DNA from: Phallusia fumigata
Lineage: Eukaryota > Chordata > Ascidiacea > Phlebobranchia > Ascidiidae
Length of the DNA: 33,832 nucleotides
NCBI GenBank assembly: GCA_008931825.1
Contig: QXVZ01015895.1
Location: 1-33,832 of the forward strand
Reading direction: 5' to 3'
Shown here piece after piece: positions 10,070 to 22,000 of this stretch. The position numbers and the translations under genes were made by a program. Position 1 is the stretch's first letter; the number at the start of each line of letters is the position of its first letter. Below the pieces are notes generated by a model. That model was not told where the DNA came from and did no database searches. It saw nothing but the letters and a program-made list of their open reading frames with translations.

Positions 10070-13000
10070 TTAAACTTGGAGCAGTAGAGCTACACCGGCT
10101 AGGACCCATCGCGATGACTTCTCTTTGGTCTTCAGGTTGAAGGTCCAAACATACGTTGGGCCGCGGGACTTGTTTTTGTACACCGGGCACTCGTAGATGT
10201 TCTTCGTCTCCTGTCTATCTACTGGTATGGCTTTGATGAAGATCACTGGCATCACGGGAGTTAGTTCCTTCAATCGGGATTCGGCCATAAGACCTGTCTG
10301 GGTATCCCATCGAGCCCCTGTGTTTGAACAGTTTTTGTATTGTCTGTTTGTTATAATGTGTTTGTAGTTGCCTGTTTTGTCGCAATTTGTTTAGGATCTT
10401 TCGATTTAAATGCTTTAAAATTTGTTTGTGTCTTTTTGAAACTGGCGCATGCTTGAATGCGTTATGCTCACAATGAGTCCCGTCGAGCTACCTGCCTCGT
10501 TGCAGTTCCATTGGATAATTTTTCATGTGAATTAGGTGGATATACTTGTAAACACACGCTAGTTGTTTAACCACTCGACCATGTTTGGCGGTTGTAATTG
10601 ATATCCATATTTTAAATATACTTTGCAATGCATTGAGCATGGCATAAAATGCAGATTAACGGGTCTTTACAAAACTATTAACAAGCTTATGACGAGAAAC
10701 GATGTTTTAATTTTGAGGTAAATTCATTTTCACGGGGTTCGAACCCTGGACGATGCCTACTTCCGTATAATGGCCGACCGCCTCAAAACCATTCGACCAA
10801 GCGTGTACCTTCCATATACAACCCGTGCACGTAAGCGCCTTCCCGTGGCGGGCTGTTGAAATCCTCCTTGTTCTTCTTTGTGACGTCACACTGCAGACAC
10901 ATCTTGTCCAATGGCCATTCATTCTTACGAGCCATCGACTGCATGATAGCGGTGAGGAATGACTGCGGATTGAAGAGACCGCCCAGCCACACACAGTTGG
11001 GCAGCTGGAAATCGGTTGTCCACGCTTCAAGCTCCTGTTATACATAACGTTGGAAACAGTGGTTTTTAACTGTTTTCCCACATTACCTATTTCTGTTTGG
11101 ACAAAATTTCCGTTTGTTTCATGAAGTAAACATACGAACGTGGGTACATGAAGAGACAAAGTTGTACAGCACGCTGGTTACAAAAAGTAACAATGCAGGT
11201 TGTTTCGGTGCAATATATACATATATATTGTATGAATGCGTACGGGATGAAATCGTATATTTTCCTTCCAAAACACGCCGATACACCAGTAAGCGAATGA
11301 CTGCGGATCACCCTACCAATGTTGTAGTGTTTTCAGTAGAGGGATTTTTTTTCACAACAAAACACGGTTTTGCTGATAATTACCAGATTTGAAATCTCTA
11401 TTTGCATAGTATTTTTTGTCGAACGTAAACTAATAATGTCACTCTTATGATGTCATTGGCTTTTGGGTCAAAAATATGGAAAACAAGAAAACCCAAACAG
11501 ATGGTCCCAAAATTTTGGTCGTCGCTGCCTCACCTTTATTCTGAGCAGCAGATCAGCAAACCATGCGGTGAGGCCAAACATGGATGGGTAAGCTCGCTTC
11601 GTCCACGACTCTGGCACGTTGTCGAAAAACATGGCGGATTCCAGTTCCTCCATATCTGATGTGATCGTCAGTTCGCCCTGGTGATAAAGTTATTTGTGAA
11701 TTGTTCCATTTACGCACACAATTCACGATTTTATGGAGTCTTGATAAAAGGATATAAACCAGTACTTGTGTGTAAAACATTTTCTATGTTTTCGTTGTCA
11801 GTTTGTCGAAACGAGGGAAATGTTTCACACACAAGTACTGGCTAGTATCTTCTTATCAAGTCTAGTATCATTGTATGGTGAAACAATCTTAATTTGTTTG
11901 ATTGTAAAACTTGTGTTGCGTTGGTTAAAAATGCTAAAAATACATTTCGGCATTTGTGAATATAAACTTGAAAATTTGTGAGCAATAAAAAAGTATTAAT
12001 ACTGTCGTTTGTATTCCAATGATACGTTTTGTAACATTCCCGCGGTAAGGTATTTTTGTAAACACCAAAATTATCCTGTGTGTGGTTCACCTTCAATCCA
12101 AGGTCAAGTTCCTTTAGTGATCTCCTAATCTCTTTCGTCAGTCCGTTCATTCGCTCGCATTCCTGGAAGGCAACGACGATATACGGGGTTCGGTCCTCTA
12201 CTTTCGACAGCATTTCCACAATGTTAAATTCTTCAGGCATCTTCTCCAGAATCTCATCAAGCAAAGCCTTCACCTACGAACAAATGAATTTTATGTTTGT
12301 GAAATCTACGTACTTTAATTTAGACCGGTGACTTCTAATTTGGTGTTTTGTGAGGTGGGCGTAGGATGTTCACTCTTCGGTTTTCTATGGCAACATAATA
12401 AGCGGCAACTTGCGAATGAGTTATTAACAGTGAATAGTTTTCTAAAAAGTCTGAGTGTGAGCGTGTGTGCACGATGTATACACAAAAACTGTTTTGTGTG
12501 TATATACGTATATGTGTTATTGGCATTTAAATATTAAACTTTAAACTTTCATTTTACACCATTGCTAGAACATTTTACACCAACTAATAGTTAGGTTCGA
12601 AAAACTTGACAAAAGCCGGGTCAGTTTGTGTTAACATAGCGGTTCTCAGCCGGGGTCAATTATGTGTAAAATGTAATTTCTTAAACAGTTTCTTTTCTTA
12701 ATATACTGACATAAACATACTATTTTCGAATTTTTCCGGTTACCGGATAGGGGATTTTAGGGCTCCGTTGAATAAAAAAGGTTGAGAACCATTGTGCTAA
12801 CTGGTGATTATGAGGCCAAAAATGTGTTAGCAAAAAAATAATGTTTCACAAAATTAACCCTTGTTCAGATGTAGCAAATCGGTCACCAATTTTCACTCTC
12901 TCTTACCTTCTCCTCTCTAGTGACTCCTCCTGCTCCTCCTCCTCCCGCATCCTTCGGCTGCATCTCAAGCAAAGTCCGGAAGAGATTTTCGGAGGTTGTG

Positions 13001-16000
13001 GTGAGGACTCCGATCTCGGCGTTCGGATGCAAGCCGTACAGGTAGGGACTTTCCGGGGGCAGGCACTCATCTATATACTCGTGGTAACCCTGGAAACAAG
13101 TTTGTGTGACTTTACGAGTAGTTGATCCGCAGTTTAGCAGGGACCTGCCGGGCTGAGTCAAAACCTGAGTGTTTGAGTCTTATCATCAAAGTTTTTTGGT
13201 GCTCTGTGCTTAGTCGTGCAATAAAAGTTGTGCTTATCTTGGTATTAGGTTGAGTAGAGTTTATTTCACTTGAAAGAAAACAAAACGACACAATAACACA
13301 AAAGCAAGCCGGGAACAGCTGCGCAACGCTCAAACGTTGAGGCGCAAAAAACGAAAGGCCGAACTGGTGGATCGAGGTTGAACGCGCTTTTGGTACTTTT
13401 TTAGTGCTTGTCGTATTTTATCAAATCTTGTTGAAGCTTTTTGGTGCTTTTTGTATTCTGTTGTACCATGTTTGGTGCTTTACGAACTATGAAGAGCGTA
13501 AGTTCATGAAAGCTCTTGTATGTTACCAAGCGAAAATATTCCAGGATTTTCCCGTTGTAATTAGTAAGTTATATCACAAACTTACCCCGAAAACGAGAAT
13601 ATTCCACTAAAAAAAACATAGCGGGAGGCAGATCTGTTAATACGTCATACACGCATGACGTCATAAAATCCGATGTTCTCGACCAAACACAATATCGCAG
13701 TATTGGTCCATCCCACCATGAAATGCCATGCTCTGCTTGTCGACGTGCTCCACATTGCCACCACCTACCTTGTAGTCCATGTTGGGTGGCACGGGATAGC
13801 CGGGGGCAAGCAGAAGTTCGCTCTCCAGTTGGTCAGGGTGCATGTAAACTTCAAGGTAGGTCTTGCACAGCTTTCTGTCCCAGTCGTCTGTGATGTGGCC
13901 ACCGTACATGATCTCACAGAACAGATAACGCAGGTCGTCCCACGGCACCTGGGGTCAGGGTAGAAATTAAGTTTTTATTTATAGTTACGGTCTGTTTAGA
14001 AATGTTACTTTACTGCTAGAAATATTGTATACAGTGAATGTATTGCAAAGGAAACGTCTCAATAATTGTGTGATTCATATTTGCATTGTACGGTGGCCCA
14101 CAAGTACAATTCAAGGGGGTTTTTGCAAACATTTTTTTTCAGTGCAAACATTGTTTTTCGATGCAAACATTTTGTTTTGAAAGCAAACAATTTTTTTTTC
14201 AGTGCAACAATTTTTTTTGCAGACAATTTTTTTAAGTGCGAACATTTTTTTTCAGTTCAACAATTTTTTTGCAGACAATTCTTTTGTGCCTTATACGGCG
14301 TATCAAAAATGGGAAATTACTATTTTCTTCTTGCGCAATTCCGTACTCGGTAGCGGTCAGCATCAGCACCGGTCCAAGTAACATATTTAAACGATGTGAC
14401 GTGTTGTTTATTACAGTATGTACTAAGCGCAAGCATCAAAACTTNAACAAAGGGCATTGTGGTGCGTCAGTTTCATGACCAGTGAGGTACGGGTAGTTCA
14501 TTTTAAATAGGAACTGTTGAATGTGGATTTGGTTTTGATTTTTTAACCGAAGCCCCATCCCTAGCCACGACCCCAACCTCAAACTTAGTGCCTGTAATAT
14601 TTCCGACAATCCGCAAATCAAATAGCTTACTATGTTTATTAGATTTTCTACTCTCACCCCCACCTTACTAGTACTAACCGTTAGGCGTCAGCGTAAATGG
14701 TTTGATTATGTTACGGGGACCGCTAATTACTCGGGCCGATGCTGACAGCTTCCTATATTGCGCAAGAAGTAGTAATTTGCTATTTTTGATACGCCGTATA
14801 AGGTACAACAATAATTGTCCGCAAAAAAATTGTTGAACTGAATAAAAGATGTTTGCACAAAAAAAGTTGTCTGCAAAAAAAAATGTTGCTCTGAAAAAAA
14901 ATGTTTGCACTAAAAAAATTGTCTGCAAAAAAGTTGTTGCCCTGGAAAAAAAATGTTTGCACTAAAAAAATATGTTTGCACTGAAAAAAAAATGTTTTCA
15001 CTGAAAAAAAATGTTTGCAAAAAAATTGTTGAATTGTACTTGTGGGCCACCGTAGCATTGCCCTGAAAAATTGCTTTGTGATGCTAAACCTTACTAGTCA
15101 ACGTTAACTTATAAAAACCTTTTCATTAACAATCACAGTACGCCAGGCCTACACGACGCGCTTTACCGAATTCTAGTCGGCCTTCCAAGCATTTTATTCA
15201 GCAAGGCGTGGCTGGAAAAATCTAGCCATTGTTGGCGTGCATGAAAGCTTAACGCCAAATTCCAGTTTTAGATGTGCGCATGCATTTTGTTTACAGTTGC
15301 CATAAACAGGTTAGAAATATCCTTTTCAGAAGAAGTTTTACTTGAAAGACGACATAAATCCTTTTCAACTTCTTAGTTTAGTTGATTAAAATCGTTTCAT
15401 GTTATTACGTCACATTTTGGAGGCGTCACATTATCAACTGTATTCTGGCAGAATTCTAAACAAACTATTCTCACCTTGCTGTTGGCCTCCAGGTAATTGA
15501 ACAGCACGTTGACAGAGATAGTGAGATCGCCGACATTGAACGGATAAGGACGATTCCATCCCTGCGGACCGAACTTCTTGCGCTCAGACAGAACAGCGTG
15601 GAAGTAGATGAGGGACTGGAGGAGCGATTTAAACTCTACCTCTCTGCTGCACATTTCCAGTGTTTCCTAAAATTTTTGAAGCTATTTTAAACTGGGACAC
15701 TAGATCAGTAATTTTTAACTGATAGGTAATTCCCCAGATGGGTAATTCCAGGGTAGCAGATGGGCAATTAACTGAAGCAGTTAGCTGAATATGGCACTGT
15801 TATATATTGAGTTTAGCAGAACCAGCAAAATACAATGGATAATTAGAAATTGCGGAAAACGAAAATTAGGCCTTTAAAAAGTTTCACCTGTACACCAGAA
15901 TCTAAATTGTTAAAAAACGGCTTTCTTTTTTATCTCGCAAATAATGCTAGGCCATGCCTACACTTCCAGTTTTTGCCTACCCTACATCTGCCAGCAGAAA

Positions 16001-19000
16001 TGCTAGGATCTATAGATCCACATATGGTAGCACAATTGGGGTAATTACCTGTGTGAAGTTGTCAAGCGCTTTGTGCAGGTTCGCTTGCATTCCGGTCGGC
16101 GGCTCGTTGGTGATTTTGATGGAGGATTCCAGGATACCTTGTGGGATGATGTGCGATTCCCTGGTAGCAGCAGGTTCGGCAGATATATACACCCGGTAGC
16201 TCTTGTGACTTCCAACACTGTATTGCTCGATCTTCTTCTCAAGTGTGCCAAGCCACTTTGCCACTAGATGCACGTTCTATATCCAACCAAAACTCACAAA
16301 TTACTTTTACATGCTTTTGTACCAACTATCAAAATAATAAACTTTCAGGTGACTTACTTTATTCAATGTTCCAGTTTATTAAAATTTTACGTTTTGGTAG
16401 CTTGGGTTAACAAATAGGTCAACTGTGTTCAAACGTTACGGCGGTGTAATGCGCAGAGGGTAGCTTTGTGGGATGTTTTGTAATAAAAAGTAACAATCCT
16501 TTGGAGACGATCATAACGATTACCGTTCTGTTTGACGATATTCTAAGTCTTCAACGTTAACACTTGATGTTTGGCCGATGGTGGTTGTCTAGATGTCACA
16601 CATTTCACGTCACGTTATTCGTTGTTAGTACAATTGAGGTTCAGCAAAATTATACACAGACCCCGAAGTGATTTTACTTGAAATACCAACAAATCCTCAC
16701 ATCAACTGTGAATATCAGCACACAAGTAACGCGCACCTGCAAGATGACCCAGTGCCCATCCTTGGCTGCAAGATCCAGAGCTTGCTCAGCTACAATCTCC
16801 TGACCTTGGCCCAAGGACACGTTGTGGAAGTTGCTGAAAGATATTGTTTTATTTTGGGATGTTTTTCATAGTCGGGCATCCCAAAATTTAAAATACAAAC
16901 AGAGGCATCTTTGTTCGTACAATTTCGAAAAACAAGATGGCGGAGTGGTTAGCGCGACTGCCATGTACTCACAAGGTTGTGGGTTCTAATCCTGTATCAA
17001 TCGCTTAGCCGGAATTGCTCCGAACTAGTGGAGCCTAATAGCTTGACGGAAATTCAAGTCACCTAAAATCTAAAAACGATTCAACGACATTGCAATGAGG
17101 CAGTAACTTATTGTGAACATAACGAATTCCCCACCGAGGATAAAAATAAAAAAACGTATGCCTTGTACAGCCGTATGACTATAAAAAGCAGATTATTGGA
17201 AAAAATCACTTTGCTGTAACTAAAAATAAATAAATCCAGACACTTGCACATAACGCATCGGTAACCAATCTTAAATCAGACAAGTAGCAAAAATATTTCC
17301 ATTACTTGTTGTCGATTGAAAATCCGAGTTTGGTTCCGATAGCTTCCACATCTTTAAGAGGATTTACGCCAGGAGAGAGGACGAAGAAGATGGGAGTCTC
17401 CGGCCCGCTCTCCTCATAAGACTTGGAAAACTCAACCTGGCGATTCTCAACATATTTTGATCCCAACTTTTCCTCAACAAAGTTTCTGTGCATTAAAAAA
17501 ATGCAACTACTTCAGAACAATCCAGAACAGCAAGTATCCAAAAGTGCTGAGTATTCTACAGAGAAGAGCAGTGCCAGCACCCGAGTACTCGGTACCGAGC
17601 ATCGCCATTTTTTATGCTGGTAGATGGATTCTTGAAATACAGTTTTAACAAACACATAATGAGCCAACGATTCTATTGTTCATCATATATGTGTGAGGAC
17701 ATAACATGACATAATGACCATATAAATTGTTAGGCGTTAGGCAAAACAGAGCACTTGCAGCTTTCAGTTATCGCTGGTAATATTGGTGCGAGGGGTTCAG
17801 GAAGTTGTAAAGATTAATTGCTCGACAAGTTCCTACAAAACTGCACATTATTTTCCTATTTAGACCTTACCGTGCAAATACACGTCAATTATCGCAAAAT
17901 AGGTTCGGAAATTTTTTGAGTCATAACATTGAAATCTCTGTTAAAACAAACGACATTTTGGTAGCAAGCATCAATTTTAACGTTGGTAATACCTGCCAGT
18001 TTTTATGATTCTACTGTAAAATTGGTCAAACACGCAATACAAACACCACACAAAGCAATTTTAAGTTAAAAACAGCAGCAAGGCGTGTTTTCCACTTACT
18101 GCACAGCATACGTCATCCTGTCAGGTCTTAGAGCTCTCATCATGCAAAGCTTCTGCAGTGTCGTTTTGTTTTTCCATTCCTGCGGGAATTTTTCCTTTTC
18201 TGGACACTCGCTCTCGGCGAATTTCTTCCAGCGCTTTGCTGAACCTTCGATGTCGCGATCCAGATTACGGAAATCATCCATTTCGGAGAGAACCTGAAGC
18301 AAAAAAACACATGTGTATTTTTCGACACAAATTAATATGTAACCCAAATTTTTCGTGGAGTATAAAAGGTTTCTATTCTTTCGTGAGTCTTTTTCAGGTG
18401 TTTCAAAATTTTGGCATATTTATTTAGAAGAAAAGGGCTGAGCAGAGCAATAAAACTTATGCTTGGCCAAATCATCGTATACTGATGAGCAAAAGTTTAA
18501 ACTTGTCGAAGTTACGACGCGAGAATCATTAAACCCATAATCCCTATAGTTGGTGAGTTTCGTCATACCAACTTTTCCGCCCCAAGATTAAATCCGAAAA
18601 CATTCCAGACTTTAAAAACAAAAGAATATGCCGACAAACTGATTGTATTACTAGAGCATAAACAAAATATGTTAGGTGCTCGGCCAAGCAGAATACTTGT
18701 AGTGTTAGCACAACTTCTTAATCAAGGAGACAACACGTAGCAGAGAGCAAAACTACTATTCGAGTGGAAACTGCTAATGCCGAAAAGCCTATGGCTTTCA
18801 ACACACGGTAATTTGTAAAGCCGGCGTGTCGTTACTTGTGGGACATATGTGTAGCACGGTTTGTTTTCATAATGCGTTTAAAACTAATTTTTTTGCCAAC
18901 TTAAGTTTAAATACAGTTAAATAGGAAATGTGGGTAAAGTTGCTTTATGAACTTTATGAATAATTGACGATTTTACCTTGATCCCTCCCCACGAGTAGTT

Positions 19001-22000
19001 ACTGAGAAAATCCACGGGCGAATTTGCGTCCATCTTGACTGGGAAGCGAAGGAGGAAATCCATTTCCACAATGTTGATCTCCTTGGTGGCGAGCAATATC
19101 TGAATGGAAAGAGGAGGTGCTGTTGTAAAAACACATCATCAGTTACTGAGTATAAACTGATTATCCATTTGCCTGGCCCAGTAATTTTTAACCAAGGCTC
19201 ACGAAAACAATTTGAATTCATTGAATAAATTTATGTAGGAAGGGAATTAAAGACAAATTATAAATACAGAAAGATTTCAGGAGAAGATGAGTGTTTTTCT
19301 GCAATTGGCAAAAATGTTGGGAGTAAAAGAAAAGATTATAAATTTCGTTTACATTTAAAGTTTAGCTGTAATAGCAGGACATTTGTTCACCCTTTTTTAA
19401 TACCTTTTAAAAAAACGAATCAAATGACAGGATAAAGGTAAATAAAACAGAAAAGGTGTAACTCACGCCGCTAAAATACACGACAAAACATTTACAAGTA
19501 ATTATGGTTTCGCAGATCGTTTACATCACACACACGAATATCATGAAACCTATTCGCAGAAGTGAAAAAATGAAAGTGACCTGCATTGCAACTTGGGCAG
19601 TGAAGGTTAGTTTGTCGCATTCAAACAATCCTCTGGTGGTGTATTGGAACACACTGTACGTTGTCGTGTCAATCAGGTTGGTGACGCGTTGCTTCAGATC
19701 GTCTGCAGCCTCTGAGCGCTCGATGGCTTTCGAGAACACGACGTTGAATGCCTGCAGACAGATTACCAACCGTAATGTGATGAGGAGTGACTTTCTCAGA
19801 GTAGATAGTTTACTCAGATCATATCTAGTACTAATTTGTTTATTCGTTGGGTCTTAGCCGCAGTCTGTAGCAGAGATGTCAAGAGCCCAAGCAGTGCCCG
19901 AGTACTCAGTAACAAATCGACTGTGATGTTAGGTCGAGCAATAAAGTGATGTTTGGTATACACGGGACTTGAATATTTATCTATTGTTACGTCATACATG
20001 TGTATGGCGTCATTCCGAGTTTTAACATGGAATGCTCGGCCAAATAAAACAGTTGCATTTTTGGCCCATATTCAGTCCGTGGCACAAAACGTTTGCGTGT
20101 TTAAATTTGCAAAGTATCTTAAGAACAAGTAACAAAATGCACAGAAAAAATCACAAGATTTGGCAACAAAACGAAAAACGAATGTAGAAAAAGACCTGTG
20201 GACCAAACGGTATTTAAGCAAACAAATACATTGCTATGTTTTTTTTACCTTAAGTGAAAACTGATAGATTGGGTTAATGACGTTCAAGTCGTTGAGGATA
20301 AAGTAGAGAAGTGCGGCTCGTTGTGCAACGCTCCTGTATCCCTCCCTGGCATCGTTGATCTTCACCTCCGTCACTTTTGCCTCCGCTACCTTCAGTTCAA
20401 TCTCAGCAGCTAAACGGAAAATTATTTATCTGTTGAGTTTGGGGTGGGACCTTTCGAACTTGATAAAAGTCGGGATGTTGGTAATAGCGACACCAAAAAC
20501 GTATGCCAACCACGCATCAACACCAAGGCTACCAGATAATTTCAAGTTGTGCGATCGCAAAACGACGTCGAAAATTTAGTGTCGAAAATACATCCGCTTT
20601 TTGCTGGTTGCAATTATGCGTCAAGTTTTGAAAGAAAATGGCGTTGATGACCTGGTGGTCTGGCTTATCGTGGACTATATTTACTATATACCTGTTTTCT
20701 TAGTAGTTTCCAGGTTCTCGACAAGAGCTGTGTCGCCAAGGAAGTTTCCAGAAGCAGCAGATAAACGAGAGAGCAACGAGTCTTCAAGCTGCTTCAGGGT
20801 GATCTTGAAATCGTTTTGTTGCATCGTCAAGTCCGCCTACAAGTAGAAGACGTTGTACAGAGATTGTTTAGGGTAATAAGGAACAAAAGTGGCAATGAAC
20901 TTTAACCATTTACCTTCAGTTCTTCAAGATCGGGTCTCTCACATCTGACAACCTCCGCAAGTAATTGTTCCTCCAAACCATCTTGAGTGACAGTGAAGTT
21001 GATCAGCGTGCACTGTGCTTGCATTTCCGGCTGTGAAACCACATTTGCTCGGTTTAAAAATCAACTTTACACTGCTTTTATCTTTTTAACCTTTCAAAAT
21101 ACTTATTTCAGTTATTTCAAACTTGAAATAATATTTTTAATGGAATAAAGTGGTGATTTACAGAAGGAAATAAACCTGGTAGTGTGGGTTGGCAAGCTTC
21201 GTGTGCAGAATCAGTCTGAACGACGGGTGATATTCGACCTCTTTGTCGCCGATCTTAATGTATCTAATAAAAAGTTGCAATGTTACGAGTTAAACACATG
21301 CACATATCCAAATATGGGATCTGCCCTGACGCGTACCTTCCCTTCTTGATCGTGTTCCTCCCCAGCAAGGGCTCCAACACGGGATCAACACTTTCCTCGA
21401 CATTTTCAATGAACACAGTGTCACCGTTCGACACTGCCATCTCAATTGTGTCGAGATATCTGCAAAAAGATGTTTTTGACATACAAAGCATGTAAATTTT
21501 ACCAGAGTTTACGAATTTGGGTTCCGCAGACCACTTGGGGTGCATGACGTCTATACAGGATACCGAAAAAATGGTTAAGTAGCATAAGAATTCACAAACA
21601 CGTACCGACACTGGAAGATAACACGTACTGACACCAACAAACAATTATTCAGCGCCATTTCTTTGTTATCTTTTTTTAACAATGTAGTTGGGCCCCAGAT
21701 GAGATGCTCAAGTATATATAGTGTGGAAGACGACCTGGATTGGCATCGAGGCTAACGTTTAGCTTGTGGATATAAATACCAGGTAGCAACTTACATTATA
21801 ATCCATTTCTTGATTTATCCAGCAAGGATCGAAAGTACATGACAACATAAAAGTAACCGTAAAATCTGTGCATGATGGCGGACAACGTACCCTCTTTGTC
21901 CTAGTCGGACCACTTTCAGATTGACGTATCTCTTCTTAATCCATATAATCCCCTGTAACTGGGGATCAACAATCAAAGGCCAGCGCTGACAGTTGATGAG

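Larger units (their letters stand above)
10070..17485 (-). other. Dynein exons 32-41 of the window: end of AAA6 and C-terminal domain
   Basis: Exons: 17485-17306, 16833-16737, 16276-16049, 15666-15475, 13948-13769, 13089-12907, 12273-12091, 11677-11534, 11034-10809, 10317-10070. Landmarks are [129 protein letters not shown] and [21 protein letters not shown] glycine/alanine-rich insert (AGGGGAGGV) replaces the short linker before TREEK. The 1,526-bp intron 13949-15474 is the largest in the window and carries two mobile-element copies. The last two introns hold a tRNA-like sequence and a hAT-like element respectively further upstream. Confidence 0.94.

Noticed and set aside
14066-15058. Several open frames rich in Phe, Asn and Cys on both strands
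   Set aside because: They arise from the poly-T/GCAAACA minisatellite of the foldback element and have no protein-like composition.
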